From positions 28,415,478-28,479,477 of the forward strand of contig JAGTTD010000015.1 of assembly GCA_018398585.1 (NCBI GenBank): a stretch of 64,000 nt of DNA. Direction: 5' to 3'. How positions within the stretch are numbered: the first letter of the stretch is position 1; each line of letters starts with the position of its first letter. This document shows, in pieces, positions 43,591 to 53,868 of this stretch. The DNA comes from Simmondsia chinensis (Eukaryota; Streptophyta; Magnoliopsida; Caryophyllales; Simmondsiaceae). A program made the position numbers and the translations under genes. The notes under the pieces are model-generated. The model did not search any database. It was not told the origin of the DNA and was given only the letters and a program-made list of their open reading frames with translations.

Positions 43591-44104
43591 TTGCTCCAGT
43601 TAAAACTTCCCTGTGTCAGCACCCCCTGTTCCAACATTAATTTTGTTCTCAGGACTAGTCTAGTAGGGTTTGGTTGTGTTTTCGTTGATGTAAACCACCT
43701 GCTACACCTTTGTCTCATTGACAATGTCATTCCTGAAGAGGTTTCCTAATTTCACCCGCCTATCTGGGTCTTCCTTCCTTTTCCTTGTGTTGCGAGCTCG
43801 GTACCTCCCTTTCCAGTCCCATTTCTGGCACCTTGCTTGCAATGCGAGGGAGGGAGGAATTCCTTTCCTATTTTCCACCCTCTTGAGGTCGTTCGTCTTC
43901 AACTGGGACGTGTGACTGTGTGTGTGCCTGCTTGGGATACAATTGATGCTTGTTTGTGTGATGTTGTCCTGTTTATATTTGGTGTCTGATTTTTCCCGTT
44001 TTGTTATGGATTTTTGTACCCATTTTCGTTTACGGGATGGTTCAGGTCTCGCCTTGTCGAGACCCGGGTTCTACTTCGGCTTTGCCGATAATTATCGAAA
44101 AAAT
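43590..44104. other. GC-richer unexplained island, possibly a LINE 3' end
   Basis: Composition departs sharply from the flanks. It ends with two adjacent perfect stem-loops, GGTCTCGCCTTGTCGAGACC (about 44045-44064) and TTCGGCTTTGCCGAT, followed by A/T-rich sequence. Stem-loops before the tail are common in plant LINE 3' UTRs, but I recognise no coding sequence on either strand. Confidence 0.3.
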
Positions 44105-44723
44105 TATGTCCTTAGGTTTATTTGGCTTATGTCACTGAATTTTAATCAATATTATATTTTTTTAATTTTTCAAAAATTCAAAAATGCAACTAAAAAACAA
44201 TACCAAATAGGCCACGTTCTGAATTTGACATGAGTCCACATTAAATTACCATGAATCCGAAATGATCTAATTTAACTCAATTCAGACATTATGTAGGAAA
44301 TTTTTTTTATTTGGATATTAGACTAATGATCAATTTAATGAATCGATTTTCTTATTGCAGCTTGATTATGATTTTAGGAACTCCTGGTGTTATTTGTGAT
44401 ACAAAATCTAAAGTAGGATTACTGCTAGCAAATTAGCTAATAATAAGCTATTTCTTCACTACAACGACAACACCACCAGTCCCAATAGGGGTGCACAAAG
44501 AATGGTCTAAACCGTATGTTAGGATCGAAAAGAGGAATTAGAAGTTTGAGATAGAATTGAGAAAGAAGATAGAATTTAGAAGAAGAACAAGAAGTAGAAC
44601 GAGAAAGAAGAGAGGAAAAATTGTTATTATCATTCACATATTCTCCCATTACAACATACAAGTACCTTATATACACACTTCACTTTGTAACTAACTCTTA
44701 ACCATCCATCTTAGAAGATTCTC

Positions 44724-47363
44724 AATGTTAGATACATACATAATAAAACGCTCTATTCTCTCTCCTCTCTTTCAAATTCCCAACGGGAAGTCCCTCTTCC
44801 CCACCTCCCACGCGCCACCCCTACCGGGGCGTGCGGGTGCGTGGCCGCCCACCCAGGGGCCGGAGGTCAGGTGCCGGTTTTGACAAGGTCAGGCCAGTTC
44901 GGTCGTGCGATTTTCGAGGCCATTCGGGCCTTCAACCGGTTACCGACGCCGGTCGTCCATTTTCGTCACCCCCCATCTCCAAGCTCCAAGATCCAACACC
45001 CACCACCGACTCCCATTTACCCCCACCTTCAATTTCAACCACCAAACACCAATCTCCATCTCCCTTCATTTCTCACCATTACCGCCACCTACGCCAAATC
45101 CATCTACACCATCACCTTCCGTTATCCTCTCCTCCGCCTGCCTACGGCCAGCTCCGCCACCACCAGGTGAAACCCCCCTGTCCCATTTTCTCTCTCCTCT
45201 TTTTTCCCATCCCTACGATACTATTGCTATTATGGGGGTGTCTATTTTTGTTGATGGATTACCTGAAAGAACGAAAAATTCTTGGCTTAAAGCTCTTTTT
45301 CGTGGCTTTAAGTCAATTTACAATGCTTTTGTGCCTGCTAAGAAAAGGTTGAGGTCAAGGTTGTCTTATGATTTTGTCCGATTTTCGAGTACAGCGAAGC
45401 AGCGCGGACGATTACATCCATGGATGGTAGATGGGTGATGGGGGCTAAACTCAGAGTTCAATGGGCTAACCCAATCAGAAGACCAATTACTACTATTATG
45501 CAAAACCAACCTCAACCTAGGGCTTCCCGTCAGTTCAAGAACGCGGAAGGTAATCAGGATCAAGGGAGGGCCGAGGAGTCTACGTCTGTTAACATTCCGA
45601 AAATTGTAGTATCAAATACCAATAAGTGCATCGAGGCTTGGCTTGAGCTGGCTCTAATTGAGCATACGTCTGAGGAGGCTAGCCTTGATGATATTCTCAC
45701 ATTTATCACCGAGAACAATCTCTACGCGTTAACCCCTAGAGGGTTAAGCACTTCCTCCTTTATCCTGGTATGTGATTCAATGGATACTCTTGAGTCCTAC
45801 AGTGGGCCGCGCCTTGAGATCCTATTGAGAAAATTCAAAGATGTATATAAATACAATGGCGAGCCCCTTGGTTCTGTTGAGAGAAAGGTGTGGATTGAGG
45901 TTTATGGATTGCCTCTTCAATGTTGGTCTAAGGATTGCTTCACGGATATTGCAAAATTGTGGGGAAAGTTCGTCAGGATGGATGCAAGGACGTCCGCTAT
46001 GAGGTGTGTGGATGTTGCTGGGATCCTTATTGACACTTGCTCCACTGTCTACATTCATCAGACAGTCCAAGTTCAATTTATTGGGGGATCACGTTTGGTT
46101 CTTATCAAGGAGTGTAGTTCTGAGGTTATTCCAGACTATTCATCCAGAGTTGCTGCTTTAGCAGCTTCGGCTAGATTGTCCAGGGAGCAAGCGTCATTTG
46201 CGACGCAGACCAATCGAGATATTCATGACACAACAGTGACACGGCAATACTCACGGGATGAATCTCTCCCTGTTCGAATGATGGATGTTGTAGATTCTCT
46301 GCATCTGGGATCAGAACGCTTGATAACTAGGGAAGAGAACACAATTCCTACCCCACGGTTGGCAAATGAAGGGATGGGAGTTGCTTGGCAGCTGTCTGGA
46401 CATGTCTCCATCCACATCAACGGTCAAATCATTGGGAGATGGGCCCTACGGCGGTCACTCCTGCATGCCAGGCCATGTGCTTCACAGCATGTGGCACATC
46501 CTCCTCTACTATTGCCATGGGTTGAGAATCGAAAAGGTCCAGCTCGGCAACATCATTATCAGATAACCACACAGGATACCGATACCCGAGGAAACAACAG
46601 TGATAATGAGTCACCGACATCTGGGCCAGAATTTCCTCCAAGGTTCGAGCCAATAACACCAATTGATATCTCTCAAGCTGAGGCTAGTTTCCCACAGAGT
46701 CAGCAAGTATCAGCTCCACTTGTGGAAGGGCTTAGCTTGGGCAGGAGGAAAAAAGAAAAACTCCGCACAACAAAAAGAGAGAGAAAAACGATCAAGCGCA
46801 AGATGAAGGAGAGAGAGAAGTAGGAGTTGCAAGAATTCTTGAAGGATATGTCTCCTAGAAGTAATGTTGGAAAATCGACTAAGACAACCGGGAAGAGGAA
46901 GAAACGGAATAGGGGAAATCGAATCAACAAGATCACAGAAGAAGAGTATGATAAGAGGATCCTCAATGCGGAGCGGGTAATAGAGCTAGGAGAAAAGGTG
47001 GGCTTCACTTTTGGTGGTCTTGACCCAGCTATGGTGGCAGACCTTATTGCTCAATGATATGGTTTGGGTGTTGGGTTGTGACTTCAGTCCCTCTCTCGGT
47101 TCTTGTGCTGACCTTCTGTTTCTTCTCTTGCTTAAATCTCTGTTTGTGTTGGTTGCGCGTGCTGTTGTTTCTTATCTCCGTGTCTTTTTTGGTCCTTTGC
47201 TCGCACTCTATTGTGTTGTGTTTTGTAGCGAGCGTTTCTGTTCCTGTTTTCTTATTTTGTTTGGTTGTTTTTGGTTCCCGTGTTGTTGCGGTCGGACTCT
47301 ATCCTCGCCTAGCGAGTGGCCAGCTTGTTTAGAGATTTTGTCGCAATCTATCAAAAAAAAAAA
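44724..47363 (+). mobile_element. L1-type LINE derivative with ORF1 only, poly(A) and 16-bp target duplication
   Basis: ATCTTAGAAGATTCTC is repeated exactly at 44708-44723 and 47364-47379, with an A-run at the 3' end (47353-47363). The 2.64 kb between holds a C/T-rich leader, ORF1 (about 45232-47057) and about 300 bp of 3' sequence. ORF2 (endonuclease/RT) is absent although both ends are intact. It would have to have been mobilised in trans, or lost ORF2 after insertion. Confidence 0.8.
45232..47057 (+). pseudogene. LINE ORF1 protein with RRM and DUF4283-like domain
   Basis: From ATG 45232: an RNA-recognition motif with RNP2-like SIFVDGLPE and RNP1-like YDFVRF. One missing base near 45395 shifts the frame; the downstream frame (from 45420, MDGRWVMG) continues through a DUF4283-like segment (VWIEVYGLPLQCWSKDCF; AKLWGKFVRMD) and a basic, charged tail. 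An in-frame TAG at 46821-46823 interrupts the tail, which ends FGGLDPAMVADLIAQ at 47057. ORF1 proteins bind LINE RNA. Two lesions, otherwise full length (about 608 codons). Confidence 0.8.
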
Positions 47364-47708
47364 ATCTTAGAAGATTCTCTTTAGTTATAACAAGTAACAA
47401 CTCCTAGGAAATTGTAATCTAGAACATGTATTCATCTAGTTCATATTTTGGGTCTTAACACTGTAATCAAAACCGGACCAAACTGTAATTTATGGTTTGG
47501 TTTGGTTTATAGTTTGAAAAATTATGGTCTGGTTTTGAAATTTTTGATTAGTTGGATTTACGGCTTAGGTTTGGTTTAAAACCAAACCAAAACCGTGAAC
47601 CATAAAAAAGCTAAATAAGAAAGGTTCAATGTTCATTTATACCACTTGAATCATAACAAGTCATGTGAATAGCAAAATTTTACTCGATAACCAGATAAAA
47701 AAGTCACA

Positions 47709-47965
47709 ATTATTTATATTAATAGTCTCTGTACTTTCTTAGTGTGTCAATTTATTTCCTCTATAATTTATATTGTGTCAATTAAGTCCTTTGATCAAAT
47801 TTAAGATAAGTTAAGGATTTAATTATTAACTGCATAATCATATTAGATGAGAGTAATCCACAGCAAATCACCAATTGATTCCAATTAACACAATCAAGTG
47901 AAAAGCCTATACAATACAATTATAAGGGAACTAAATTAACACGATAAAAAGCATACGAACCTGTT
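47709..47965. mobile_element. Foldback MITE (family A) inside the hAT-like element
   Basis: ATTATTTATATTAATAGTC and GTGTCAATTTATTTCCTC at the left versus AAGGGAACTAAATTAACACG at the right. Approximate ends. Confidence 0.45.
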
Positions 47966-48834
47966 TAATACAAAATGCAAATTGCAGGGATCTTTAGAGT
48001 GAAACACCTAAAAAATTATTATTAGTAAAATTTTGTTACATTAATGTTTATATATAAATAATTAAGGTAGAAAATTACAGATATATTATTATCTAATTGA
48101 ATGTAACAAAACCGTAATATGTATAGATAATTAATCTACATTTTATTGATAAAGTAGTAACCTACTTAATATTATGGTTTAACCATAACAAAATCGGACC
48201 AAACCGCAAAATGCGGTTTGGTTTAAAAGCTAAAACGGTTTGGTTTGGTATGAAAAAAATTTCAAACCATATAGTAACGGTTTGGTCCGGTTTTGATGAA
48301 AACCGGATCGTGCACACCCCTAAGCTCCAGTGCCTCAAGGGCTCCCGCGTACGCAGGGTTTGGGAGGGGTAGGATGTATGCAGCCGTACCCCTTCAGAGT
48401 GAAACCCTGACGAGATACTGTTTTCGAGAACCCCCAACCTGATATGTATGAAGAGCATGAAAAGTATAAGCTATTTCTTCACTAGTTGTAAATATTAAAA
48501 TTTTCTTTTACATTTTTGTTTACGTTATGATCTTCTCCATTCCCTTCTCCTAGTTGTTCGAACTTTTTTGTTCAATTCGATTGTTAAGCAAATTGGGCGC
48601 ATTTTAATCCATTTCTCTAAAGTGCATTGCAAAGTCATGCACCGTGTTAACTGTAAAAGTCGAAGGCCAATTGGTCATGTTGTACTAGTGGTGCAAGGAC
48701 ATAAATGACTTAGGGCTATAGTGAACTTTATGACACGACAACAATACTCGATTTCAGGTAAGCTTTGTTTTGCTCATTACTATTTTTTTTTCGTGCAGAG
48801 GCATCAAAGGATAATTTGTATACATAAATTAAAG

Positions 48835-49690
48835 GGTTATTTACATTTTAATACCTCTGATATTTTTGAAAATAATAAAAAAAACCCTTAAACTTTTGAA
48901 TTAATAAAAAAGACCTATAAGTTTTTGTCGTATTAATAAAAAAAGCCTCTCTTGGGCGTGATGATATAATTTTTAGTTGATAGAACTAATGTGGCAACTG
49001 TATTTTTATCAACAATTAATCTAAAAGTAACTCAACTATATCTCAATGTATAAAAAAATTACCCAACTAGATTTCCTAATCAAAAAATAAACTAACTCTA
49101 ACTTCTTTATCAAAAAATAACCCAACTTTATTTCCTAACAAAAAAATAAAACAACTTTAACTTTTATACCAAAAAAACCCAATACAGTATTTTTTTAAAT
49201 CAAATTTTTAGAGTTTAATTTTTTTTAACAGAAAAGTTAAAGTTTTGTTATTTTTGGTAAGACAATACAGTTTGGTTTTTTTTTTATAAAAAAGTTAGAG
49301 TTGGATTATTTTTGATTAGGAGATGTAACTGGGTTATTTTTTGATACATCGAGATATAATTGGATTACTTTTAGATTAATTATTATTTTTTATTAATGCT
49401 ACACTAAAATGACAAACAAAAAACCTTCAATAACCATATTTTTAAACAAATTATGTAAAAATAGATAGTTTTTATATAATACAACATCTCAAATTTTGTG
49501 TTTATAAATTAAGAATAAGGAGATTGAAGGATATTTTTGTTATTTTATTATAACATTAATAAAAAAAATAGTTGTGACGTTAGCTCTATCAGCAGAAAAA
49601 ATTAGTGGTATGTTTATTAATTAAAAAATGCCATAATTTTTTTTATTATTTCAAAAACTTTGAGTACTAAAAAGTAAAAAAATCCTAATT
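48835..49690. repeat. AT-rich long palindrome
   Basis: The left arm (about 49008-49195: AACAATTAATCTAAAAGTAA; AATCAAAAAATAA) is inverted at about 49205-49390 (TTATTTTTTGATACATCG; TTACTTTTAGATTAATT). Outer flanks (48835-48960 and 49560-49690) also pair loosely. Non-coding. Confidence 0.5.
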
Positions 49691-50023
49691 TAAATTTATA
49701 ATCTATAACAGAAATAAAGAAGCTAATAAAAAAATATAAAATACATATTTTTGTAATTTTAGTAATATATTAATTAAATATTTTTAAAATGTTTTTAACA
49801 TTTTGCATGAAAATGTACCAGAGAGGAAATAGAGGGGAAAGTGTAAACCAACGGCCACTGGGGGAAGCACGTGGATTTGATTCAAGCACGTGCCTCCTTT
49901 CTACAATGGGAGCAGATCCTGCTCTTTGGTGTCCTCTGCTTCCCATACCTATACTTTACACGTATGAAAAAAGTTATTAAAAAATTAAATTATTTTTTTA
50001 TAAATTAAATAATTTTTAATACT
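49691..50023. other. AT-rich intergenic DNA
   Basis: One more balanced stretch (about 49800-49960) has no recognisable coding or RNA content. Confidence 0.35.
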
Positions 50024-50232
50024 ACAATAATAACAACAACAGACTTAGTGCCTCAAGGGCTCCCGCCTAAACAGGGTCTGGGGGGTGGATGTACGCAGCC
50101 TTACCCTTTCAGGATGTCACCCTACCGAGAGGTTATTTTCGAGGACCCCCAACCTTATAGGATTGACAACACCAAGATTTCCCAGGAGGTCAACCATCCT
50201 AGTACTACTCTCGTCCAAGCACGCTTAACTTT
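50024..50232 (-). mobile_element. 5S-headed retroposon, head truncated, (TTG)n tail
   Basis: In sense: 5S part from AAGTTAAGCGTGCTTGG through GATGGTTGACCTCCTGGG and a GGTGTTG-type 3' end, a linker CAATCCTATAA, then GGTTGGGGGTCCTCG, AAGGCTGCGTACATCC, CCCCCCAGACCC and (TTG)n-like TGTTGTTGTTATTG. It shows the 5S head combined with the TTG-type tail, unlike the TATGTTCC-type copies. Confidence 0.8.
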
Positions 50233-50299
50233 ATGGGTAATATATAAAGGGGTATTTTTATGCGTAATGTTAGTATCAGAGTAGAATTTTAGTTTTTCG

Positions 50300-50690
50300 A
50301 ATTATTTACGCTAAAGATCCTTGTACTTTGTCCATTATATCAATTTAGTCCTTGCACTTTTAATTGTGTCAATTTAATCCCTATATAATTTAAAATGTGT
50401 TAGTTTGGTCCTTAGAGAAAATTTTATGTCCAGTTTTAATAAAATTTTTAATGGTTCGATCACGAATTGGGTGTAAATTGAGTAAATGAATGAATTTATA
50501 GTAAGTTATTTATATCTAACATAATTTTGCCTTCCTAAATTATGACATTAACATAACTTGAATTTGATTAAAGGATTAAATTGACACATTTTGACTTGTT
50601 CAGGGACTAAATTGACACAATTAAAAGTAAAAGGACCAAATTGACACAATAATCAAAGTACATGGACCTTTAGCGTAAATAACCCAAGCT
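50300..50690. mobile_element. Foldback MITE (family A)
   Basis: ATTATTTACGCTAAAGATCC, TTGTACTTTG at the left and CAAAGTACATGGACC, TTTAGCGTAAATAA at the right are inverted over about 30 bp, with further pairing inside. Confidence 0.65.
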
Positions 50691-50967
50691 TTTAATATAA
50701 TTTTGTGGCTCTAATTGTGTGTAAGTCAACATTATTACTCTGACAATAATAATTTTTATCCTGATAATAACAATTTTCTTTCAATATCTAAAAGTTTACT
50801 CGTTCTATTTTTATTTGAATACTTTGTTGTTGTTGTTGTTGTCTAATAAAAGAGTGTCCAAAATTATATTGGAAGATGCCATTTTGTTTGTTTTTTTACT
50901 TTCCAAAAGAAAAATAATGGAACTTTGTCAAGATATGAATCAATAACTTAAAGGATGTCGGAAGTAG

Positions 50968-51345
50968 GAAGTAAATCAGCCGAGCTGGCTCCCGAGGGCT
51001 CGCGAGCCGACATATCATAAAACTCGAAAAACTCAGCTCATCTTAAGCTCGAGCCGAGCCAAAATGGCTCATTTAACTTATCAAGCTGAGCTCGAGCCTA
51101 AGCGAGTTTATTTTCATACAATTTATTGGTTTAAATATGTTAAATTAAGCCAAATTTGAGCATGAATGAGCCAAGCTCGAGCCTAAATTGAGTTCAAATA
51201 AGCCAAATTTATCACAAGTGTAAGTCTGAAACTCACCAAGCTGCGCCGAGCCCAAGCCTATGATGATACGAGCTCGAGCTTGAAGTTTCAAGCCGAGCAT
51301 ATTGTAAACAAGTTAGTCAGGCTCGGGTTGGCTCAAATATACCCC
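50968..51345. repeat. AGCTCGA-rich hAT-like MITE
   Basis: CAGCCGAGCTGGCTC at the left and GGCTCGGGTTGGCTC at the right, with many GCTCGAGCC words; same family as 29399-29854. Confidence 0.45.
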
Positions 51346-51610
51346 TTGTTGGAAGCAGCAAGTAGCAACATTCACATAAGAACAAAAAATTCGAAACAAA
51401 ATACAAAAAACTATCAGTAAAAATCACCGTTGTTTATGATAGACGTTTCAGGTTCACCTATATCTGTACCCGATGTTATTTTTCAAAAGGTAAGAATTAT
51501 ATTAAAAGAGAAGATAGTAAGGTTCAAACCGAACCATGAAACCAAATTCTAGAGCCTGGATTGTGTACAAACTTTTACCTTCTATTGTTACAAATCAGAG
51601 GTAAAACAAA

Positions 51611-52280
51611 CAAGTTATTTACATCATTGGTCCTAGTTTTTTTCAAACTAGTCCATCATCTTTTTAAATTGGGCTATTTACGTCAAAATTCCCAATACTT
51701 TGTTAATTGTGTCAATTTAATCCTTGTACTTTTAATTGTTTCAATTTAGTCATTGTACAATTAAAAATGTGTCAATTTGGTTCTTAGAGAAAATTTTATG
51801 TTAAGTTTTTAATAAAATTTTAATAGTTTGGCCATAAATTATGTTAAATTGAGTAAACGGATGAATTTACAATAAGTTACTTGCATCTACCATAGTTTTC
51901 GTTCAAAATTACATCATTAACTTAAATTTGACAAAAGATTAAATTGGCACAATGGACAAAGTAACCTTTGGCATAAATAATACTTTTAAATTTGTTGAAA
52001 TTAGTCCCTCATTTTTTTTCTTTTATTTAAAATGGTCTCTCGTGTTTTATTTTATTACCTAATTGATCCCTTGTCTTTTTAATTTTTAGCTAATTTTGGT
52101 TACAATATGGAGACTAATTTTATCATAAAATAAATTATGAGGGATCATTTTAAACAAAAGAAAAGATGAGAGACTAATTTGAACAAATTTAAAAAGTTGA
52201 GAGACTAATTTAAACAAAGTTATAAAGATGAGGGACTAATTTGAACAAATTTAAAAAAATAAGGGACCAAATATTTCGTA
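51611..52280. mobile_element. Foldback MITE (family B) interrupted by a family A MITE
   Basis: Outer arms AGTTATTTACATCATTGGTCC and AAATAAGGGACCAAATATTT. Interrupted at 51671-51983. Confidence 0.45.
51671..51983. mobile_element. Family A MITE with 9-bp target duplication
   Basis: TTTTAAATT occurs at 51662-51670 and 51984-51992. Begins GGGCTATTTACGTC and ends CATAAATAATAC. The 9-bp duplication and palindromic arms suggest a Mutator-like MITE and fix the ends of the family. Confidence 0.7.
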
Positions 52281-52612
52281 AAAGAAAAAAAAAGAAAACT
52301 AATTACCACTTCATATTGTTTTAATTGGGTGATGATTAGAATAGCATTTGCTTTCTATTATTGAGTTAATTATTATAAATATATAAAATATAATATATGC
52401 TAATTAAGCAATAACAATTCAATTATAATTTCTACTGTTTATATATATATATATATGTTGGGATTTGGTTTTCATTATGGTGTCTTTTGCATTTGGTTAA
52501 GAGAAAAATATTATTTTACTGAACATATTTACAAAAATATTTTCTACGAAAGAAAATAATATTTTTGTTTCTTTTTTTTTTAATAATTAGGGACAAGAGT
52601 TACAATACCAAA

Positions 52613-52792
52613 GAGGGCACCAACATGCCGTCATTGGATCCCATTAGAACTTCGAAGTTAAGCGTACTTGGGCGAGAGTAGTACCAGGATGGGTGACCTC
52701 TTGGGAAGTCCTCACCCTCAGGTTGGGGGCACTGGGAAACAACCTATCTTTATGTTAACACCTTGGAGGGGGAAGGTTGCGTACATCTGTCC

Positions 52793-52826
<34 letters not shown>

Positions 52827-52901
52827 TCTCTCTCTCTCTCTCCAAGACCTTGAGTAAGCGGGAACTCTTGAGGCATTGGGTATGTTCCTTTATGCATCTT
52901 T
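52613..52901 (+). mobile_element. 5S-headed retroposon, best copy, 15-bp target duplication
   Basis: AGTTACAATACCAAA (52598-52612) and AGTTACAATACAAAA (52902-52916) flank it, one mismatch in 15. The 5S-derived head spans about 52613-52713 with A-box (AGTTAAGCGTACTTG, 52657-52671) and C-box (GGATGGGTGACCTCTTGGG, about 52688-52706). Then CCCTCAGGTTGGGGG joins the RTE-type tail: GTTAACACCTTGGAGGGGG, AAGGTTGCGTACATC, a 30-base C-run plus (TC)9, and GCATTGGGTATGTTCC. Head and tail were therefore inserted as one unit. Confidence 0.88.
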
Positions 52902-53166
52902 AGTTACAATACAAAACAAGCAAACCCGTAATAGCGAGGTCTAAGCCAACCTGCATAAAAGCGTGGAGTAGAAATACAAAACTAGTTGTTTTTATTTGAA
53001 TATTTTAAAAGACTACACCACTAGTGGGACCAGCAGAAACAAAATGAGAATGAACCATTGAAAACAAAACATGGGAGAAAGAGCAGGCAATCATCAATAG
53101 GAGTGCTTACTGACTAAAGCAATTGTGTCAGTTGGATAAGCGAGATGTGATTCTTAGCGCCCTATT

Positions 53167-53415
53167 TCAACGTTGTTGTGTGCTTGACATGAGAGATTCA
53201 TCTCCATCAAAGGATAGCCCAAGTTTCTTACTAAGGGTTCAGGCTCTCTCCGTAGTGTGAAGATTATCAGTGTCTTTACTATTTCTACCCTCCTTCATTG
53301 ACTTCTCTCTCCTTCTATTACCAGAGTGCTGAATTGTCCTCTTCACTGACTTCTCTCTCCTTCTATTACCAGAGTGCTGAATTGTCCTCTTCTCGCTGTT
53401 TCTAGAAGTTATGTC
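53167..53415 (-). pseudogene. LINE ORF1 C-terminal remnant (part downstream of the chromovirus)
   Basis: Minus-strand frame with a duplicated 17-residue block (TIQHSGNRRREKS twice), one TGA, then KKLGLSFDGDESLM and a final stop at 53169-53167. It continues, in frame across the chromovirus and one copy of its target duplication, from the part at 58867-59070. Similar in style to the ORF1 tail at 46827-47057 (EFLKDM versus EFLKDI). Confidence 0.5.
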
Positions 53416-53833
53416 TGTTAACCTTATAAATCTAGGTTAAGTTTTCAGCTAATTGTCTCAATTTAGAGGTTAAAGGGAGAATAGAAGGGAAATTTTGAGG
53501 GAGAAGATAAATTGCATTTCATTCAAGATAGTAACCCTAATTACAACTTAACTATTTATAAAACTCTTCAAATGACATGGAAATTGCAAATAAGAAATTA
53601 CAAATATTGGAAATATCTATAAATATCAGTAACTACTTTTGCCTGCTGGAATCGTGCCTTTGCTGTTGAAGAATCTGCAACTAACCTCATTTTTGCTGCA
53701 GGTCACGTGACTGGCGCATGACCGCCATTCAAAAAGAAGTTACCTGCCACTCCACCTAACCACCTTTCCCGCCAAATCGACTTTTACTTAAAATTCGGCA
53801 ATTCTGCCTCTTCTAGCTTGCAATACTGTAACA
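53416..53833 (-). repeat. 3' LTR of the chromovirus (418 bp)
   Basis: TGTTAACC to TGTAACA on the plus strand. Directly next to it, on the pol side, the minus strand reads CATAGGAGGAGTAT, the polypurine tract. Confidence 0.95.
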
Positions 53834-53868
53834 ATACTCCTCCTATGAAATTACCCTTGTCCTCAGGG

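Larger units (their letters stand above)
44517..47460 (-). mobile_element. Copia-type solo LTR (288 bp) split by a LINE
   Basis: In element sense it starts TGTTAAGACC (47460) and ends GGATCCTAACA-like at 44517; pieces 44517-44723 and 47380-47460. The minus-strand TATATAAGG (about 44667-44675) fits an LTR TATA box. CCGTA (44512-44516) and CTGTA (47461-47465) are a 5-bp duplication with one mismatch. No internal region, so it is a solo LTR. Confidence 0.65.
44484..48326. mobile_element. hAT-like non-autonomous element, itself interrupted
   Basis: Termini AGGGGTGCAC (left) and GTGCACACCCCT (right), flanked by CCAGTCCC (44476-44483) and CCAGTGCC (48327-48334), an 8-bp duplication with one mismatch, as for hAT elements. 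Subterminal AAACCGGACCAAAC words recur in both orientations. Without the solo LTR and LINE it is about 0.9 kb and non-coding. A family A MITE lies inside it at about 47709-47965. Confidence 0.7.
44462..48465 (-). mobile_element. RTE/SINE tail copy split by nested insertions, 19-bp target duplication
   Basis: ATAAGCTATTTCTTCACTA is repeated exactly at 44443-44461 and 48466-48484. The retroposon itself is 44462-44483 plus 48327-48465 (161 bp): (CAA)-rich end and CCAGT on the left, then CAGTGCCTCAAGGGCTCCCG, GGATGTATGCAGCC and CCCCCAACC on the right. Everything between is later insertion. Confidence 0.85.

Noticed and set aside
44831..45231. Proline-rich ORFs upstream of LINE ORF1
   Set aside because: Products of the C-rich LINE leader. 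The RRM frame has a better start at 45232.
47054..47332. Hydrophobic 92-codon ORF after LINE ORF1
   Set aside because: T/G-rich 3' UTR gives Leu/Phe/Val/Cys-rich frames. It could hold the first codons of ORF2, but no endonuclease motif follows.
52613..52713. A functional 5S rRNA gene
   Set aside because: The 5' end is altered and the 3' end of 5S is missing here. It is fused to a retroposon tail and flanked by a target duplication.
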